Assembly (NCBI RefSeq): GCF_947507565.1
Contig: NC_089188.1
Location: forward strand, 434,001 to 498,000
Direction: 5' to 3'
DNA length: 64,000 nucleotides
Origin: Oscarella lobularis
Lineage: Eukaryota > Porifera > Homoscleromorpha > Homosclerophorida > Oscarellidae
Part shown: positions 11,118 through 23,215 of the stretch, piece after piece
How positions within the stretch are numbered: position 1 is the first letter of the stretch
How the letters are laid out: the number at the start of each line of letters is the position of its first letter
Made by a program: the position numbers and the translations under genes
Notes under the pieces: model-generated
What the model saw: the letters and a program-made list of their open reading frames with translations, nothing else
The model's database searches: none
What the model was told of the DNA's origin: nothing

Positions 11118-12030
11118 TTGTCAATCTGAGGCATTGTGACGTACCCATTGACACGCCTACTTATGCACCATCTATCTACATCTCTACAAAATCTTTGTTG
11201 CAATCCTACTAAAACCAGCTCTAAACACAATGCGCCTAACATTAAAACACGCTTGGATTGCATTAGGATGTACATCCAAGGTGAGCCTTGCAAGTAATTT
11301 GGTGCACATTGACGCGCGAGCAGCGAAGCCGCCTAATTACGCGTTACGAAAAGACCGCTTGGGCTGATAACCAAACCTACTTTGTTAGCAAAGATCTTGC
11401 TCTACTTTAGGCACGAAACCGTCGCTCTAACCGAATCCTCGTACAGCCACGCACTTCACGAGTCGAATCGCATCCGGGATGCCACGACAACAGACGTGTG
11501 TACCAGAAAAAGTCACGTGATAGCGCGAGTTACGCATTCCTCTCCTACTTAATCTCTGGTGCCGGTACCGTGTTTCGCGGCCTGGCCCCACGTCCTTCAA
11601 TATTTCCCAAAATTCAAAGTTATGTCGCGCGATGGTGACGTTTTCACAAAAGTGAGTCCCCCTAAAGGGTCTCTTCGGCTGTTTTTCGCATCTCAAAGCA
11701 GAAGGAAAGCCTTTCAAGCGAAGGTCGTTTTTTCTGTTTGTAGGAATACTCAAGGCCTACGCTGAGACGGGCATTTGAAGATGCTCATTGGATCTTCATC
11801 GAGCTAGATCCAAAAATACCCTTCTCTTCTTCGAGGCTCGTCGTTCTTTTGTCGTGCATCGGAGGCTTTCCTACGACGACGAGACGCTAGCTTAGAGGCA
11901 TTTTTTACTTCAGTTTGATTATACGTACGTGCCACGTTCACAGCATCCGCTACGGGCAAAAGTCTCGTGGCCCGGGTTGTAGTGAACCCTTAGAAGGGAC
12001 CTCACCTATTTTCTCGACTTTTTCCTCAAG
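11118..12030. other. No supported gene
   Basis: Overlapping short ORFs on both strands around 11430-11765 are in GC-balanced sequence but have no recognisable product or splice context. Nothing further is supported. Confidence 0.4.
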
Positions 12031-12165
12031 TAGAACGAGTTCCACAGTTTTGATGGACGAGAACGTGCTCCACGGTTTTGATGCGCGAGAACTTGCTCCG
12101 CAGTTTTTATTCGCGAGAACGTGCTCCACTGTTTTGATGCGCAAGAACGCGCTCCACACTTTCTA
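12031..12165. repeat. 28-bp minisatellite, about 5 copies
   Basis: Five tandem variants of a 28-bp unit beginning GAGAACGTGCTCCACGG and ending TTTTGATGCGC. The last copy is incomplete. One unit has TTTTTATTCGC in place of the usual end. The ORFs crossing it on both strands are by-products of the unit length. Confidence 0.85.
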
Positions 12166-12571
12166 AACGATAGACTAGCCAAACAAAATGACGTGCAAGA
12201 AAAGAAGCATTTTAGATAAATGATAGAATTTATAAGTCTTATATTGTGTATTTTAGGCGGCTGCAGTCAAAGCTGAAGCAGTGAAATCAATTGATTACAG
12301 TTGGGAATGAACGACTTTATTGCGTTCTCTTCTCGAACTCGTTTACTCGGTGATAAATTATTTTAAAATTAAATGCGATGAGGTATCTTTCGTTTCAGAT
12401 CCTCCTAAAGCCTTCTCCACAATAAGAAACAGAAGTTGACAGTCTTACTAAACGAAGTAGCAGCATTTCTTGGCGTAAGAAATTTTAGTGGTGAACCGGT
12501 AAGCGTCTCCAAGCCTGTTTGAACAAAAACTTTCACTTCTTCTTGTTCACAATTGGTTTTGAAACAGGTTT
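12166..12571. other. No supported gene
   Basis: AT-rich, with isolated acceptor-like sites but no coding frame that I can connect. Confidence 0.4.
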
Positions 12572-13172
12572 TTAATCAAATGCGTTAATTGTCAATGGTC
12601 GGAGGCTATAGCAGCGGCTAAAGCTCCTGCAAAAAATTCTTGCATCATTTGGAATATCTGCAGTTTTTGCCGGGATTGGGTCGTTCATGCTTTCATAAAC
12701 CAGAGCGTCAACGAGTTTATCCAAAGTGGGAAATGAAGTGTTCTCAAAGCTGGCGTACGCTAGAAAAGGAATTTTAGGCGCATGACTGATGACGTATCGC
12801 GAGTATGACAAGGTTCTTTTTTTCTCCACGGAGTATGGGAGAAAAACGGCCTGACAGGCGGAGGGTATTGTGTCTTCCACATCGCGATTAAATGACTCGA
12901 ATACGTCATGTTCTATAAAACCCACTTCTCAACCGTTTTTGATTTCAGCCTCTGCCTACTTCGACTGCAGGCTCCTAACTCGCTCTCACCTTCTCGTTGT
13001 TCTGACTCCATCGCTTCCCTATCCGGGATTGGTTGAAACGTTTAGTCACGTGTTCCGCAATGGATGCCGACAAGCCTGAGAAAGTTTCTGTAATATCGTC
13101 ATGGAGACTTTGAAGAAAACTTTCCCGTGCCTTTTCTCTGTTAGCGCGCGTTTTCGCAAAGTGTATGAGCAA
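12572..13172 (-). other. Possible minus-strand gene fragment, unrecognised
   Basis: Two minus-strand open segments occur (13172-12975 and 12925-12572). The first ends at a good donor (AAG|GTGAGAG) and is rich in charged residues. The second has no ATG, is open for about 117 codons and contains a recognisably protein-like stretch (KIPFLAYASFENTSFPTLDKL). I cannot connect the two without a frame conflict and do not recognise either. It could be a decayed exon pair. Confidence 0.2.
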
Positions 13173-13445
13173 GGATTTAAATTTGAAAAGAAATTGGAAA
13201 GGCGAGTATATTCATGTAACTTCGAAAGCTAATTATGAAAGTAATTGGGACTGATTTAACAGAATCGAACCACGCCATGAATGTGACAACGACATATTAA
13301 GCTATTAATCCTTAGACAGACCCAATTGTATTTTGGCGTTACTCCGTCAAATTGCAATGCTGCTTATGAAGAAAATATTATCTGTATCGACGCGTGCTCG
13401 AGCTCTGTATAATTGCTCACGCCCACTCACGTGCGAACCCCACCC

Positions 13446-15795
13446 ATGACGTTGCAAGTCGAAGCAAAAGACGCAAAACTGAAGCTCTTCGCAGTCAGTT
13501 GCGGAATTATGGTGCTAGCCATTGCGTCTACACCGTCGCTCTTCTTCTTGTACCCTAACTGGGACTTTACCTCAGAACGTTTGGTACTCACAATTAATTA
13601 TACATGTTCACACTGGAGCACCACTTTATCTCTTTCACTTCAAGGAGCAAATCGTTGCTAGAAGGAACGTTTCTTTTGCGAACGGAAGCAGTTGTAACGT
13701 CGAAATTTCGCTGCCTAGTAGCGTGGCGACAGATTTGTTGGCGAAACCTGATGTACAGAAACTCCTATCTCCTTCCCTACTCCCTTTACTACGCACGCCC
13801 AAGTGCTTTCAGCTTTTGAACGTTCTTTGGCAACAACAAAGCAGTGAATCTGTTTTTCAAACGCTTACTCCGTTTGAAATTCGAGGCATAATGCGTACGT
13901 TGAACGTCTCCTTTGATGAGCTGAGAACAGGCCTTCGTGATGCTAATATCAGCATCTCAGCTGTTGTTTCATTAATAAATTCTTATTGTCTCGATAGGTT
14001 CACAGATTTTGGTACTTTGGTAATTAAAATAATTTTCTTCTTATGAGATATGTTTAGGATGCCAGAAAGACTTGATGTTGAGAAATGACTCCAGTCCGTG
14101 CTGCTACGTTTCGTGTCTCAATTGGAACTGGCTCGGAGAATCGAAAAGAAGGATCGATTTAATTCTTTTTGCCGTGACGACAATTGCCGGATTTGTGGTA
14201 CTCGTTGCAGCAACAGTTTCAATAATCGCAATCAAATCAAAGTAAAAGAATACTTTTAGCAAGCTCCAGAAGTTAGAAGCACTTATCTTAGCTAGCAATA
14301 CAAATGATTGTAATGATAGCGATCTTCCATCTTAATTAATTGTGGAGCTAACTGGTGGTGTGGACATACAGTTATTAATGGGTCTTTCACAGGCAAAAGT
14401 TTCCTCACCTTATGGTTTCCTTTTACATCTTGCTTTCTCTTATGACGATGCGTGAGTGGTTAATGTCTTTTTGTCAACTTCAAATCGAGGAGTTTTACTT
14501 ATAGCTTTTTCCGAATTGGTTGGGCGACTACTTGGACGAGACAAAGCCCTTTGCTGCGGTGAACAAGATCTTCTCAAAGCTCTGCGATCGGATTCTTGTA
14601 CTTTTTCAATCGTTCGCAGTATGAATTTTAATACCTATGTTGCTCATTTTTATTATTTTTTGTAGCAATGATTCAAAATTTCGGCTACGTTTCTAGCGTT
14701 TCGTGGGGCGTTGTTGGTTTTGTGAATCTGTGGATAGCCATTGTTCTTTCAAAAAGCCGTCTGTTTGCTACTAGTAAAAACACGATTCACGCCGTTGAGG
14801 CTTTTTTGGTCTGGGGCACCGCTTTTGTGCTTGCAGTCGGTCCCTACTGGCTCGAGGGAGAAAGTGCGTACTACAATCCTCTCCTTTGCTACTCCTGTTC
14901 AACAATCCGAAACTCGCTCCTTTATAATCTGTTCCTCGTTCTACCCCAACAAGTTAACATTGCCGTCGGCGGACTATGTGCTGTTCATTTGGTTTACACA
15001 CTAAAGAAGCAGGTAAGAACATCCATGGACAATGGATGCATAGAACAGCAGTCTAAACAACGGTGTACCTTAGTATATACCAAGTTTACAGAGGAGTTTG
15101 TATTGTTACCCCTGTAAAAGCAGCCAAATGTGCTTGAATGCTTTAGGTTATTGCTAAACAAATTAGCATGTTTAACATAATAAGAAAGATCCCAAGGCTA
15201 AAAGTTCGATGCGACACTGCCTAACCGCTATTACAAAACGAGACGCTAGAGGCTTTTCTAAGTTGCTACCATAAATTATTTTTTACATTCTTAGAGTTTA
15301 AACCGGCAAGAGCTTTTTTCATCTGTTCAAGTTCAGGACTTACAGCAAAAGAAGCACGTCAGTCAGTTGAACGATCTTCAGCGTCGTTTCGCCTTTTTGC
15401 TGGTCGTCGTCTTTGTCGTGGAAATCATCATAATTATAAATAGTTTCATCGTATATGCGGTTCGCGATAGGGTAAATTTGAACAACTTTGGAAGTTACGT
15501 CGAATGCGTATATCTTGCTTTGGAAGACGAGTGTCAGAGCAAGGAAAAGTCGATAATTGAAAACGTAACATTTGCGTTTTTGATCGTTTATCGCCTCGCT
15601 TTTTTGGCGTCTCTCTTTTTCCTTGTCGTCTTTTTTTGGACGGCCAAGGACTTCCGAAAGTTTTGGAAGAATATATACGAGCGTTGCTACAAGCGAACTC
15701 GGCCCGACGACAAAGTGAACCTGAGGGAGAGCTGCTCCGAGAGAAGTTTCAACACTCAGAGAGGGGCACCTACTCAAGACCTCGAGTTGAGTTAG
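13446..15795 (+). CDS. Frizzled-like (class F) seven-transmembrane receptor
   Basis: Predicted plasma-membrane 7TM receptor. Exons 13446-13578, 13619-14011, 14058-14241, 14393-14451, 14490-14618, 14666-15012 and 15295-15795 join in one frame; four introns are only 38-47 nt. After a hydrophobic N-terminal signal/anchor comes a Cys-containing, N-glycosylated ectodomain (FANGSSC; CCYVSCLNW) that does not look like a canonical Frizzled CRD. TM1 is at LILFAVTTIAGFVVLV and TM2 in LMVSFYILLSL. An extracellular Cys pair precedes TM3 (GRDKALCC...SCTFSIV) and SWGVVGFVNLWIAIVL follows. TM6 begins LQRRFAFLLVVVF, and after TM7 the tail FFWTAKDFRKFWKNI resembles the Frizzled KTxxxW region. Layout and topology match class F more than class A. 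Wnt binding is not implied. First-exon start is the first in-frame ATG. Confidence 0.6.
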
Positions 15796-17088
15796 CCTGC
15801 ACGATAACAGCTTGGTGTTTCATCTTTGTAACTAGCTAGTCAGTCACATGATTACATCTATGGCTTCTACGATTTAATTAGGCAACTAACACTATTATTC
15901 GCACACTAATAAGCAGAGTCCGTGAGCTGCAAACATTAGAAACGCTTTGATAAAGATTCTATGTTTCGGCGAATCACCGGCCCGGAATGCATGATGAATT
16001 GTCCTAATTTGAATCATTGGCTTGGCTATGCAAACAGGTAACGTTTTCACGTCTTTCGGAGGTTGTAATGCTGACTTTTGGCCGAAATGCGATTCTAACG
16101 TCGACACGACCTCGTCATAACGTTTCTGAGCGCGATCAATGGCTCTCTTTGCAGTATAAAACGTCGGTGTCATATGGCAAGCGTAACTGTACCTGATAAG
16201 ATTGAGCATGCGCATTAGCTAAGAATTGATAGACTCTATTTGCTATTAATACTACGCAGTTTCTAGAAGTAGAATTTGCTTCTTGAAATGGTAACCGGTA
16301 GTAACGGTGGAGTTATTGGAGGCTAACGTGATTGTGGCAGTGGTGATGGTGGTGGTCATGCTGTGATGGTGATGGTGGCGGTGGCGTTGGTGATGGTATG
16401 TGAGAAAAGGAGTGGGTTTCCTACTACCTTCCTCCACTTCACCTTGCGACTTGCGACGGCCTGCCAACGGTAATGGATAAGTAGAAATACATACATTCAG
16501 ATGACAATATTATAGATTAAACCATCATTATTAGAAAAAAATTGTCATTATATCCTTCTATTCTACTACTTATAAAACTGAATTTCTAAGAGGACTATAA
16601 TCAATGGACAGGAAGTGGACATGGATAATGAACTGAAGGTGAAGATGTAATGATGAAAAACGGCAATGAGAAAAATGATACACCTAATTTCCGAAAAAAT
16701 GACCACACCCACAATGTAGGCGCGGTCAACACGTGCTTGCTTTCGTCATCACGAATATAACCTAGAAATGATATAGCTTACCTTTTCGCGGCTTACCATA
16801 TTGTCGCGACGGTTTGCCGACGCGCACTCGCTTCGAAAAAACTCGGGTCCTAAAAAGGGGCCCCACTAAGAAACAACGCCTGCGCTGTCGTAACGCCTTG
16901 CTCTCGGCGAACCTTCACAACTCCAAACGAAAGTTAGTACACAAAGCAACGCCTTTTAGCCAAAAAAAGGAGACGATCGCGACGAGACTCCAAAAGGGGA
17001 TCCTTCTTCCTTTTGGTCACTGCAGTCCATGAAGAATACGTTGAAAATGGCGGCAAGCAAAGCGGGACTCACGGCGGGAATGGTAAAC
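15796..17088. other. Mostly non-coding; possible gag-like fragment
   Basis: A minus-strand ORF at 16215-15895 includes AKRAIDRAQKRYDEVVSTL, which has the helical, charged look of retroelement gag remnants, but there is no confirming motif. The rest is AT-rich, apart from a TGGTGATGG-type microsatellite and an unassigned plus-strand ORF near 16814-17032 rich in Arg/Lys. Confidence 0.3.
16328..16396. repeat. GGTGAT/GGTGGT-type microsatellite
   Basis: Imperfect runs of TGGTGATGG and GGTGGCGG. On the minus strand these make a His-rich ORF, which I treat as an artefact of the repeat. Confidence 0.7.
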
Positions 17089-17820
17089 TGAGTCGATGAT
17101 TAGAGATTGAACTCAATTTCCTTAGACCGTCTCCCATCCTTATGAGTCGATGTTTAGAGGTTGACCTCAATTTCCTTAGACAGTCTCCCATCCTTATGAG
17201 TCGATGATTAGAGATTGAACTCAATTTCCTTAGACAGTCTTCCATCCTTATGAGTCGATGATTAGAGATTGAACTCAATTTCCTTAGACAGTCTTCCATC
17301 CTTATGAGTCGATGATTAGAGATTGAACTCAAATTCCTTAGGCAATCTCCCATCCTTATGAGTCGATAATTAGAGGTTGTACTCAATTTCCTTAGACAGT
17401 CTTCCATCCTTATGAGTCGATAATTAGAGGTTGTACTCAATTTCCTTAGACAGTCTTCCATCCTTATGAGTCGATGATTAGAGATTGAACTCAATTTCCT
17501 TAGACAGTCTCCCATCCTTATGAGTCGATGATTAGAGATTGAACTCAATTTCCTTAGACAGTCTTCCATCCTTATGAGTCGATGATTAGAGATTGAACTC
17601 AATTTCCTTAGACAGTCTCCCATCCTTATGAGTCAATGTTTAGAGGTTGAACTCAATTTCCTTACACCGTCTCCCATCCTTATGAGTCAATGTCTAGAGG
17701 TTGAACTCAATTTCCTTAGACCGTCTCCCATCCTTATGAGTCGATTTTTAGAGGTTGAATTCAATTTCCTTAGACCGTCTCCCATCCTTATGAGTCCATG
17801 TTTAGAGGTTGAACTCAGTT
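17089..17820. repeat. 54-bp minisatellite, about 13.5 copies
   Basis: Tandem units of 54 bp starting ATGAGTCGATGATTAGAG, continuing through an AACTCAATTTCCTTAGAC core and ending CCATCCTT. Because 54 is a multiple of three, the minus strand stays open for 184 codons (unit MEDCLRKLSSISNHRLIR) and the plus strand for 76 codons. Copies differ by a few substitutions (for example TTGAAC versus TTGTAC), so it is an aged array. There are no spacers, so it is not CRISPR. Coding potential is unproven. Confidence 0.9.
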
Positions 17821-18775
17821 TAATATTTTGGTTCTACGAAATAAAGATTAGACCCTGAATTTAATATTTAGGCCTGCGGTAATAAAGATTAGGCTCTCAA
17901 TTTAATATTTAGGCTCTAAGAAATAAAGATTAGGCTCGCAATTTAATATTTAGGATCTAAGAAATGAAGTTTAGGCCCTCAATTTATTATTTAAGCTCTG
18001 AGAAAGAAAGATTTAGGCTCTCAATTTAATATTTATGCTCTTAGAAAGAAAGGTTAGGCCCTCAATTTAATATTTAGGTCCTAAGATTTAACGATGATTG
18101 CCTCATCTTAGTACTAAGGCTCTAAGAATCAAAGATTAGGCCCTGAATTTCTTATTTAGGCCGTAAGATATAAAGATTAGGCCTTCTATTTAATATTTAG
18201 GACCTAATTATTAAAGATTAGGGTTTCAATTTATTATTTAGGCCCAATTTAATATTTAGGCCTTAAGAATTAAAGATTAGGCTCTCCGTTTAATATTTAG
18301 GTGCTAAATATTAAAGAATAGGCTCTAAATTTTATCTTTAGGTCGTAAGATATAAAGATTGGGCCCTCCATTTAATATTTTTGGTACGAAGAATAAAAGA
18401 TTACAATTTCAATTTAATATTTAGGCCCTTAGAATTAAAGATTAGGCCCTGAATTAAATGTTTAGGCCCAAAGAATTAGAGATTAGGTCCTCAATTTAAT
18501 ATTTAGTCTCTAAGAATTAAAGAGGAGTGCCTAAATTTAATATTAAGGCTCTAAGTATCAAAGATTAGGCCCTAAATTTTACATTTAGGTTGTAAGATGT
18601 AAAGATTAGGCCCTCCATTTAATATTTAGGTGCTAAGAATAAAATATTAGGCTTTCAATTTAATATTTAGGTCCTGAGAATTAAAGGTTAGGCCCTTAAT
18701 TTAATATTTAGGCTCTAAGAATTAAAGATTATGCCCTCAGTTAAATATTTATGCCCTTAGAATTAATCGATATTA
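17821..18775. repeat. ~40-bp AT-rich minisatellite, about two dozen copies
   Basis: Degenerate tandem units built from AATTTAATATTTAGG, CTCTAAGAATTAAAG and ATTAGGCCCTC. It abuts the 54-bp array directly, with a shared TTTAGA/TTTAGG flavour. It contains many TTTAG acceptor-like signals but no reading frame. Confidence 0.85.
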
Positions 18776-18785
18776 CGTTTTTCAG

Positions 18786-19112
18786 ATGCTGCCTTTGCTA
18801 ACACCTACCAAAGGTATTTTTTTCCTAAAATTTATAGATCTCGGTACTGTTTTATCTGTTTTGTTCAAGGAACCGCTTATTGCACTTCTCAATGGAGAGC
18901 GACGCCGCGTCAACGTCACCGTCTCTAGTTGCTTCTCGATGTTCGTTTCCTTTTACGTCGTCATCTCAACTGTCGAAAGGAGGTGTCTGCAACGGAGAAT
19001 GCTGAATTCAATTAAAGGTGACAGACTAAGTAGGAGAATGCTTATCTTCCTGATCTATTTTTTAGGAAGAGTGGAGTGGATGAAATTATGCAGGTGCTAT
19101 TCGTATTTGTAG
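18786..19112 (+). other. Short ORF after the minisatellite, unrecognised
   Basis: ATG directly follows a TTTTTTCAG acceptor-like site and opens 108 codons with two hydrophobic stretches (FSMFVSFYVVIS and MLIFLIYFLG). Its last third lies in the inverted duplication arm, and the matching part of the right arm also stays open only briefly. May be an exon fragment. Confidence 0.2.
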
Positions 19113-19940
19113 TTACCTTAGTTCGTTTGTTTCTTCATTCGGTTTTTGCATGCATTGTTGCTTTTTTATTGCACGAGCAACGAGCAGATAACTCTTTTTT
19201 ACGTCATATGAAATGTAATGGTATTATTTGAATAAAAGTAGTGTGTAGGGCACGCACGTCAACTCATAGCGCGAATAAAGAGTGAATTTTTTTATTTCAT
19301 ATACCCGGAAGTAACCCGGAAGTAGAAAAAAATTAAACTGGTTCACGTTTCTTTTTACAAGAAGGGGACTTTAACCCAAGCCCCCTGAGGAGGAACAATT
19401 ACCGTCTCTTCGTACGGGTGCCTTTATTGTTCATCCCAAGGCACAGAGAATGTGTGCCTGCTGCCATTGATAAAATCAATAGGCAAGCAAGCATTTATTG
19501 CTTTAGGCGTCATTCTTCAGGAGAGACTACCAATATAGATAGTAGCCTCATCCAGAGATACACGCCTTGTGAGTGAGCAGTTTTCCAGCTCGGGGCCGCA
19601 CAACCGCTTCAGCGGCTGATGTAGGCCTACCCAGGAGATGGGACAGTTTAGACGCTAAGGCCTCGTTATCCAGGAGGCATACAAGCAGTTTAGGAGACTG
19701 AATCTATGAAATGAAGATGCAAATCTCCGCAGTCCGGCAGATGGACCGACCCGTCATGCTGAGGACGTTGGGACCGCGGTCTACCTCTTCGTCACATATA
19801 TAACTGCCAAAAAATGACAAATAATTAATATTAGCTCAAATGAATTGGCATAGAATACTTCAATACCATGACGTTAAAAAGAGTAGAAAAGCCCCACTGT
19901 TGATTCATAAATAAAACTGTGAGCTATATCTAGCTTATGG

Positions 19941-19985
19941 TTATCTATCTATCTATCTATCTAGCTATCTAGCCTATCTATCCTC
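19941..19985. repeat. CTAT microsatellite
   Basis: Short run of CTAT/CTAG units in the left arm; the right arm has a shrunken, diverged version near 50780-50820. Confidence 0.85.
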
Positions 19986-20371
19986 ACAGACAAGTGATAC
20001 CGTATACGTATAAAGGTCTCTTGCTTAATATTTAGTAATCCTTTCAAAGTTCTCCTATAAAGACTTACTTGTTTCCATTCACGGTTCAGGCCAATTCCTG
20101 CTCTCTGAGCGTCGAAAACTCGCTCCTGCTTCTTCTGCTCGCGTTTCAGTTTCCCAATTCACTGGAGTTCATGTCTTCCACCGATTTGAGCTCTAATACG
20201 AAACAAAAACCTCGGAGACTATGCCGGCGAGTTGATTCGGGTCTGGCGCGCCACGATCGTCTCATTAACGCTAGAGGTCGCGAGATCTTTGGATTTAGAG
20301 CTTCCAGACCTCAGCACGCGGCGAAGGGGGCCACTCGAGTCGATTCACGCGTTTGCCTACCTCCTCTCTTC

Positions 20372-20376
20372 ATTTC
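20372..20376 (+). other. Empty target site of the LTR element
   Basis: ATTTC here sits in CTCTTCATTTCTAATCAG. In the right arm the same sequence (reverse complement) is split by the LTR element, with GAAAT on both sides. The left arm therefore keeps the pre-insertion allele. Confidence 0.85.
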
Positions 20377-22287
20377 TAATCAGCAGAACCGGACTTTCAC
20401 AGAGAATTGACGCTCATTTCTCGCGTCCTTGGCCAGTTGCATGAAAAAGCGACTCACGTGACGATTAGCCTTCAGACAATTAACCCCGGACTGATTTTTT
20501 GTTGTACAGTATTCCTTCGACGTGAAGGAAAACAAACGCGCTCGGTCTCTAGTCATCTACATGAACAGTGACGTAAACGTAGAAATAAAAATTCTGTTTC
20601 AACACAAACGTTCGAGTGAAGTACCTGCAATCGCTTGGGCGCAATACAGCGTTACGAAAGGCTTACGAGCGGGCGCTTGCAACTGAACACTACTCTGGAG
20701 GGGATTAGCGCAAATCTCTGCGTTGTAATTTAGCGCGAAGGGCCACGCAAGCGCCCATGAACCAAACCAATGATACGCCGATAGCGGAAAAAAGAAGACG
20801 CGCGCGCTTATACACAAGTCTCTAAGCTAACCGATCATGCAACTCCTGTCTCCAAAACATGGAGCTCAGGAGAAAAAAGAATGCAACAATTTATCATGCA
20901 CAATGCAAAAAAATGCAAAAAATACATTCTTTTTCAGTTTTCTTCTGTTTTTGATTCCCCTACAATGTCGTGTCAGTGAAAAGGCACGATACGATGACAG
21001 AAAACGCTTACCTTTCCACATTGATCTCCAGCAAATTCTCGTACTCTAAAAAGAAAACAAAAATTATTATTCAGAAAATATCAACTAGACTAAAAATTAC
21101 ACCTAATAATAATTAAAGCTGAAAAGAAAAGAAAAACCTGCAAAAAATATAAACCTGCGATAAAAAAGAAACCTGTGAAAAAATAGAAACCTGTGGAAGA
21201 AATATAAACCTGCAAATAAAACACTTACTATGCTACTCTAAAAAATATGGAAGGAACTTGATAACAACCTAGGTTACCTTATAAATCCATTGACCTAAAA
21301 TAAGCCTATATACTAATCAACCTAGATTACCTGAAAATTCACTGAATAATGGTCTAAAGCAAATAGCGGCTGCTAGCTAAGCACGCGAAGAGGAAAGGAG
21401 CTATAAGCCTACTACTCAAACCATCCTACCGTACTAGCAGCCACCAACTAAACCTTAGTGCATAGGGAGAGGACCCGTGCAAACTAACGTAGTAATACAA
21501 AACAAGCACGTGAAGGAGGAAGTGCCATTACTGCATTATAACGAATTGTTGTCCCGCTACACTCTCTGCAACGTACATAATTGGGCCTCGTGCACTGCAA
21601 CGACCACCAGCCTTCACTCGTGGACCCCATCCCGCCCTCAATTAAACTTTTGGAAATCAGACTTAATTGTTAGACTGTCAGAAATTGTCTATGCCCGCAA
21701 GCGTAGGCAGTGGCCATCGCAGGCATTCGGCGCCGTGTACGTCACAGGGAGCCCCGCCCCCTAAGTGCACGCCTACACCAAGTGGGGCCCCAATGGGTGA
21801 CCTGTTCGTCGCGCAGACACGAGGCGTTCTTCTGCCTTTATTCTTCGCTCTTTCGTCGCGAAACTAAAGAAAAAGAAGAAGGGAATGAAATGAAACGAAG
21901 TGCGATTGCACGTGACGAGGGATCGACGAATGGCGAGAGGATTACGCGAGCGTCGTCACGTCCGCGAACCGTGTCACGTCGCCGCTCGCAGCAAAAAGTC
22001 GCTAGAGAGAAGAAACATCTACGCGCGCGCTCTATGTCGTTCTCCGTGCTGAGACAGGACACAGGCATTGCCGCAGCGCGCCGCGTGGACGAAAAATAAA
22101 CGAGAAACGTGCGCTTACCTATTGGAGTGTTTGAATCTGCGCTGCTTGGGCTGCAAAGAGGCGAACAAGTGGCTGCGATGAGCGTGCATCGAGCTGAGTC
22201 TTCTCAGAGCGTGGATTCAGACAAAGCCGGAATTCTACTACGGGACTCGACTAGTCGTCGTCACGTGATGAACTTTATTGGCTTTTT

Positions 22288-23215
22288 CGAACGTGAAAAA
22301 AGATTTTTCGTCGATGCGACTGGCGTAGAAAGTTTACTGCATAAGAGATATTGCGTCCAGCTAGTTGTTACATAATCGGGGCTCAATTAGGGAAAAACCG
22401 TCGTTTGGAGGCATAACTTCATTCAATTTGCTCTGACAGTACGCAGGTGAGAACAAACAAAGATTAAGAAGCCGTATGACTAGTAAGACTGAGACAGAAT
22501 CCTTTTGGGAGCCACGTCGTAGTAGAAATCGACCTTCTGCCTTTCGCGATATCATCGCTCCCAAGAAAGACGCCCCTTAGCTCAGTTTGCAAAGCAGTAT
22601 ACTACTGAAACAATACCTGCAGTAACGCGCAATCATCCGTTTGAGCCTAGAATCTGTCAAATAGGAGATGACGTCCGTATCTACCCACGTGTCCTATCCC
22701 GTGGCATGTCGTAAAGGAAAAACGTCAGAAAGGACGTCATTATAACAAGAAATACTCACACTCTCTATCGTTTCACGTCGAGGCTCTTTGATTGCTATTT
22801 CTTTATATATTTATTTTTTTTATCGGCTACGTGCACAATGTTTGTAAGACTCGCTGTTGCACATCCCCTATCCCTTTCTGCGAAGCCTCAATCGGCCAGC
22901 GGATGTGGCTAGGACCCAAACTTAGAACCGTTCCTAAGACTTCTTGCAGACTGACGAAAACCCTGCTAATTGATCACCGGACGTGACTGTTACGGAGGCC
23001 TCCTATTCTACTACAGATGGCCCAAGAGATGTGCTTCTTACTCGCAGCTTTTCTGCTTGCAGTTACGCTGGCGGCTGAAACGGCAACAGAAACTTCGTCT
23101 CCAAACGGTAGATACGAAAGGCCATTGCTTCATAAATCGAAAAGCCATTGCGACTTCTTCCCTTCTAACGGTCGTCTCGGGTCTCGATAACAGACCCACG
23201 CGACACATCGTACAA
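22288..23215. other. No supported gene; contains tRNA-like segment
   Basis: Only short ORFs. A tRNA-like A-box/B-box pair is listed separately. Otherwise nothing can be supported. Confidence 0.4.
22572..22655 (+). other. tRNA-like (SINE head or tRNA relic) segment
   Basis: GCCCCTTAGCTCAGTTTGC resembles a tRNA acceptor strand plus A box. About 60 nt downstream CCGTTTGAGCCTAG resembles a degraded B box. Anticodon and acceptor stems do not pair well by eye, so a tRNA-derived SINE head or relic is more likely than a functional tRNA. Confidence 0.25.

Larger units (their letters stand above)
19009..22287 (+). repeat. Left arm of a large inverted duplication
   Basis: This segment is the reverse complement of 51752-45699 once the LTR element is removed. 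Examples: TTACCTTAGTTCG and ACCCGGAAGTAACCCGG near 19100-19320; the block around 19560-19790 (CGCTTCAGCGGCTGATG); the block at 20100-20370; the block at 21480-21790; and the last block near 22190-22280 (GTGCATCGAGCTGAG). Divergence is visible throughout and small indels are common, so it is not recent. The arms flank SMCHD1 and the Ala-rich region. No intact gene is seen inside. Confidence 0.85.

Noticed and set aside
11950-12166. ORFs on both strands crossing the 28-bp minisatellite
   Set aside because: They are explained by the repeat unit; five degenerate copies do not support a protein.
16252-16467. His/Thr-rich minus-strand ORF
   Set aside because: It is the translation of a GGTGAT microsatellite with no other coding sign.
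17089-17820. CRISPR-like regular repeats
   Set aside because: The 54-bp units are directly tandem with no unique spacers, in a eukaryotic context.
19560-19800. Structured RNA gene in the duplicated arms
   Set aside because: Both arms conserve this block (CGCTTCAGCGGCTG stem-like), but the whole arm is duplicated, so conservation is not specific and no known RNA fold is recognised.
21477-22099. Genes in the left arm (95-, 66- and 129-codon ORFs)
   Set aside because: The right-arm counterparts are interrupted differently, and no splice structure or family resemblance is seen.
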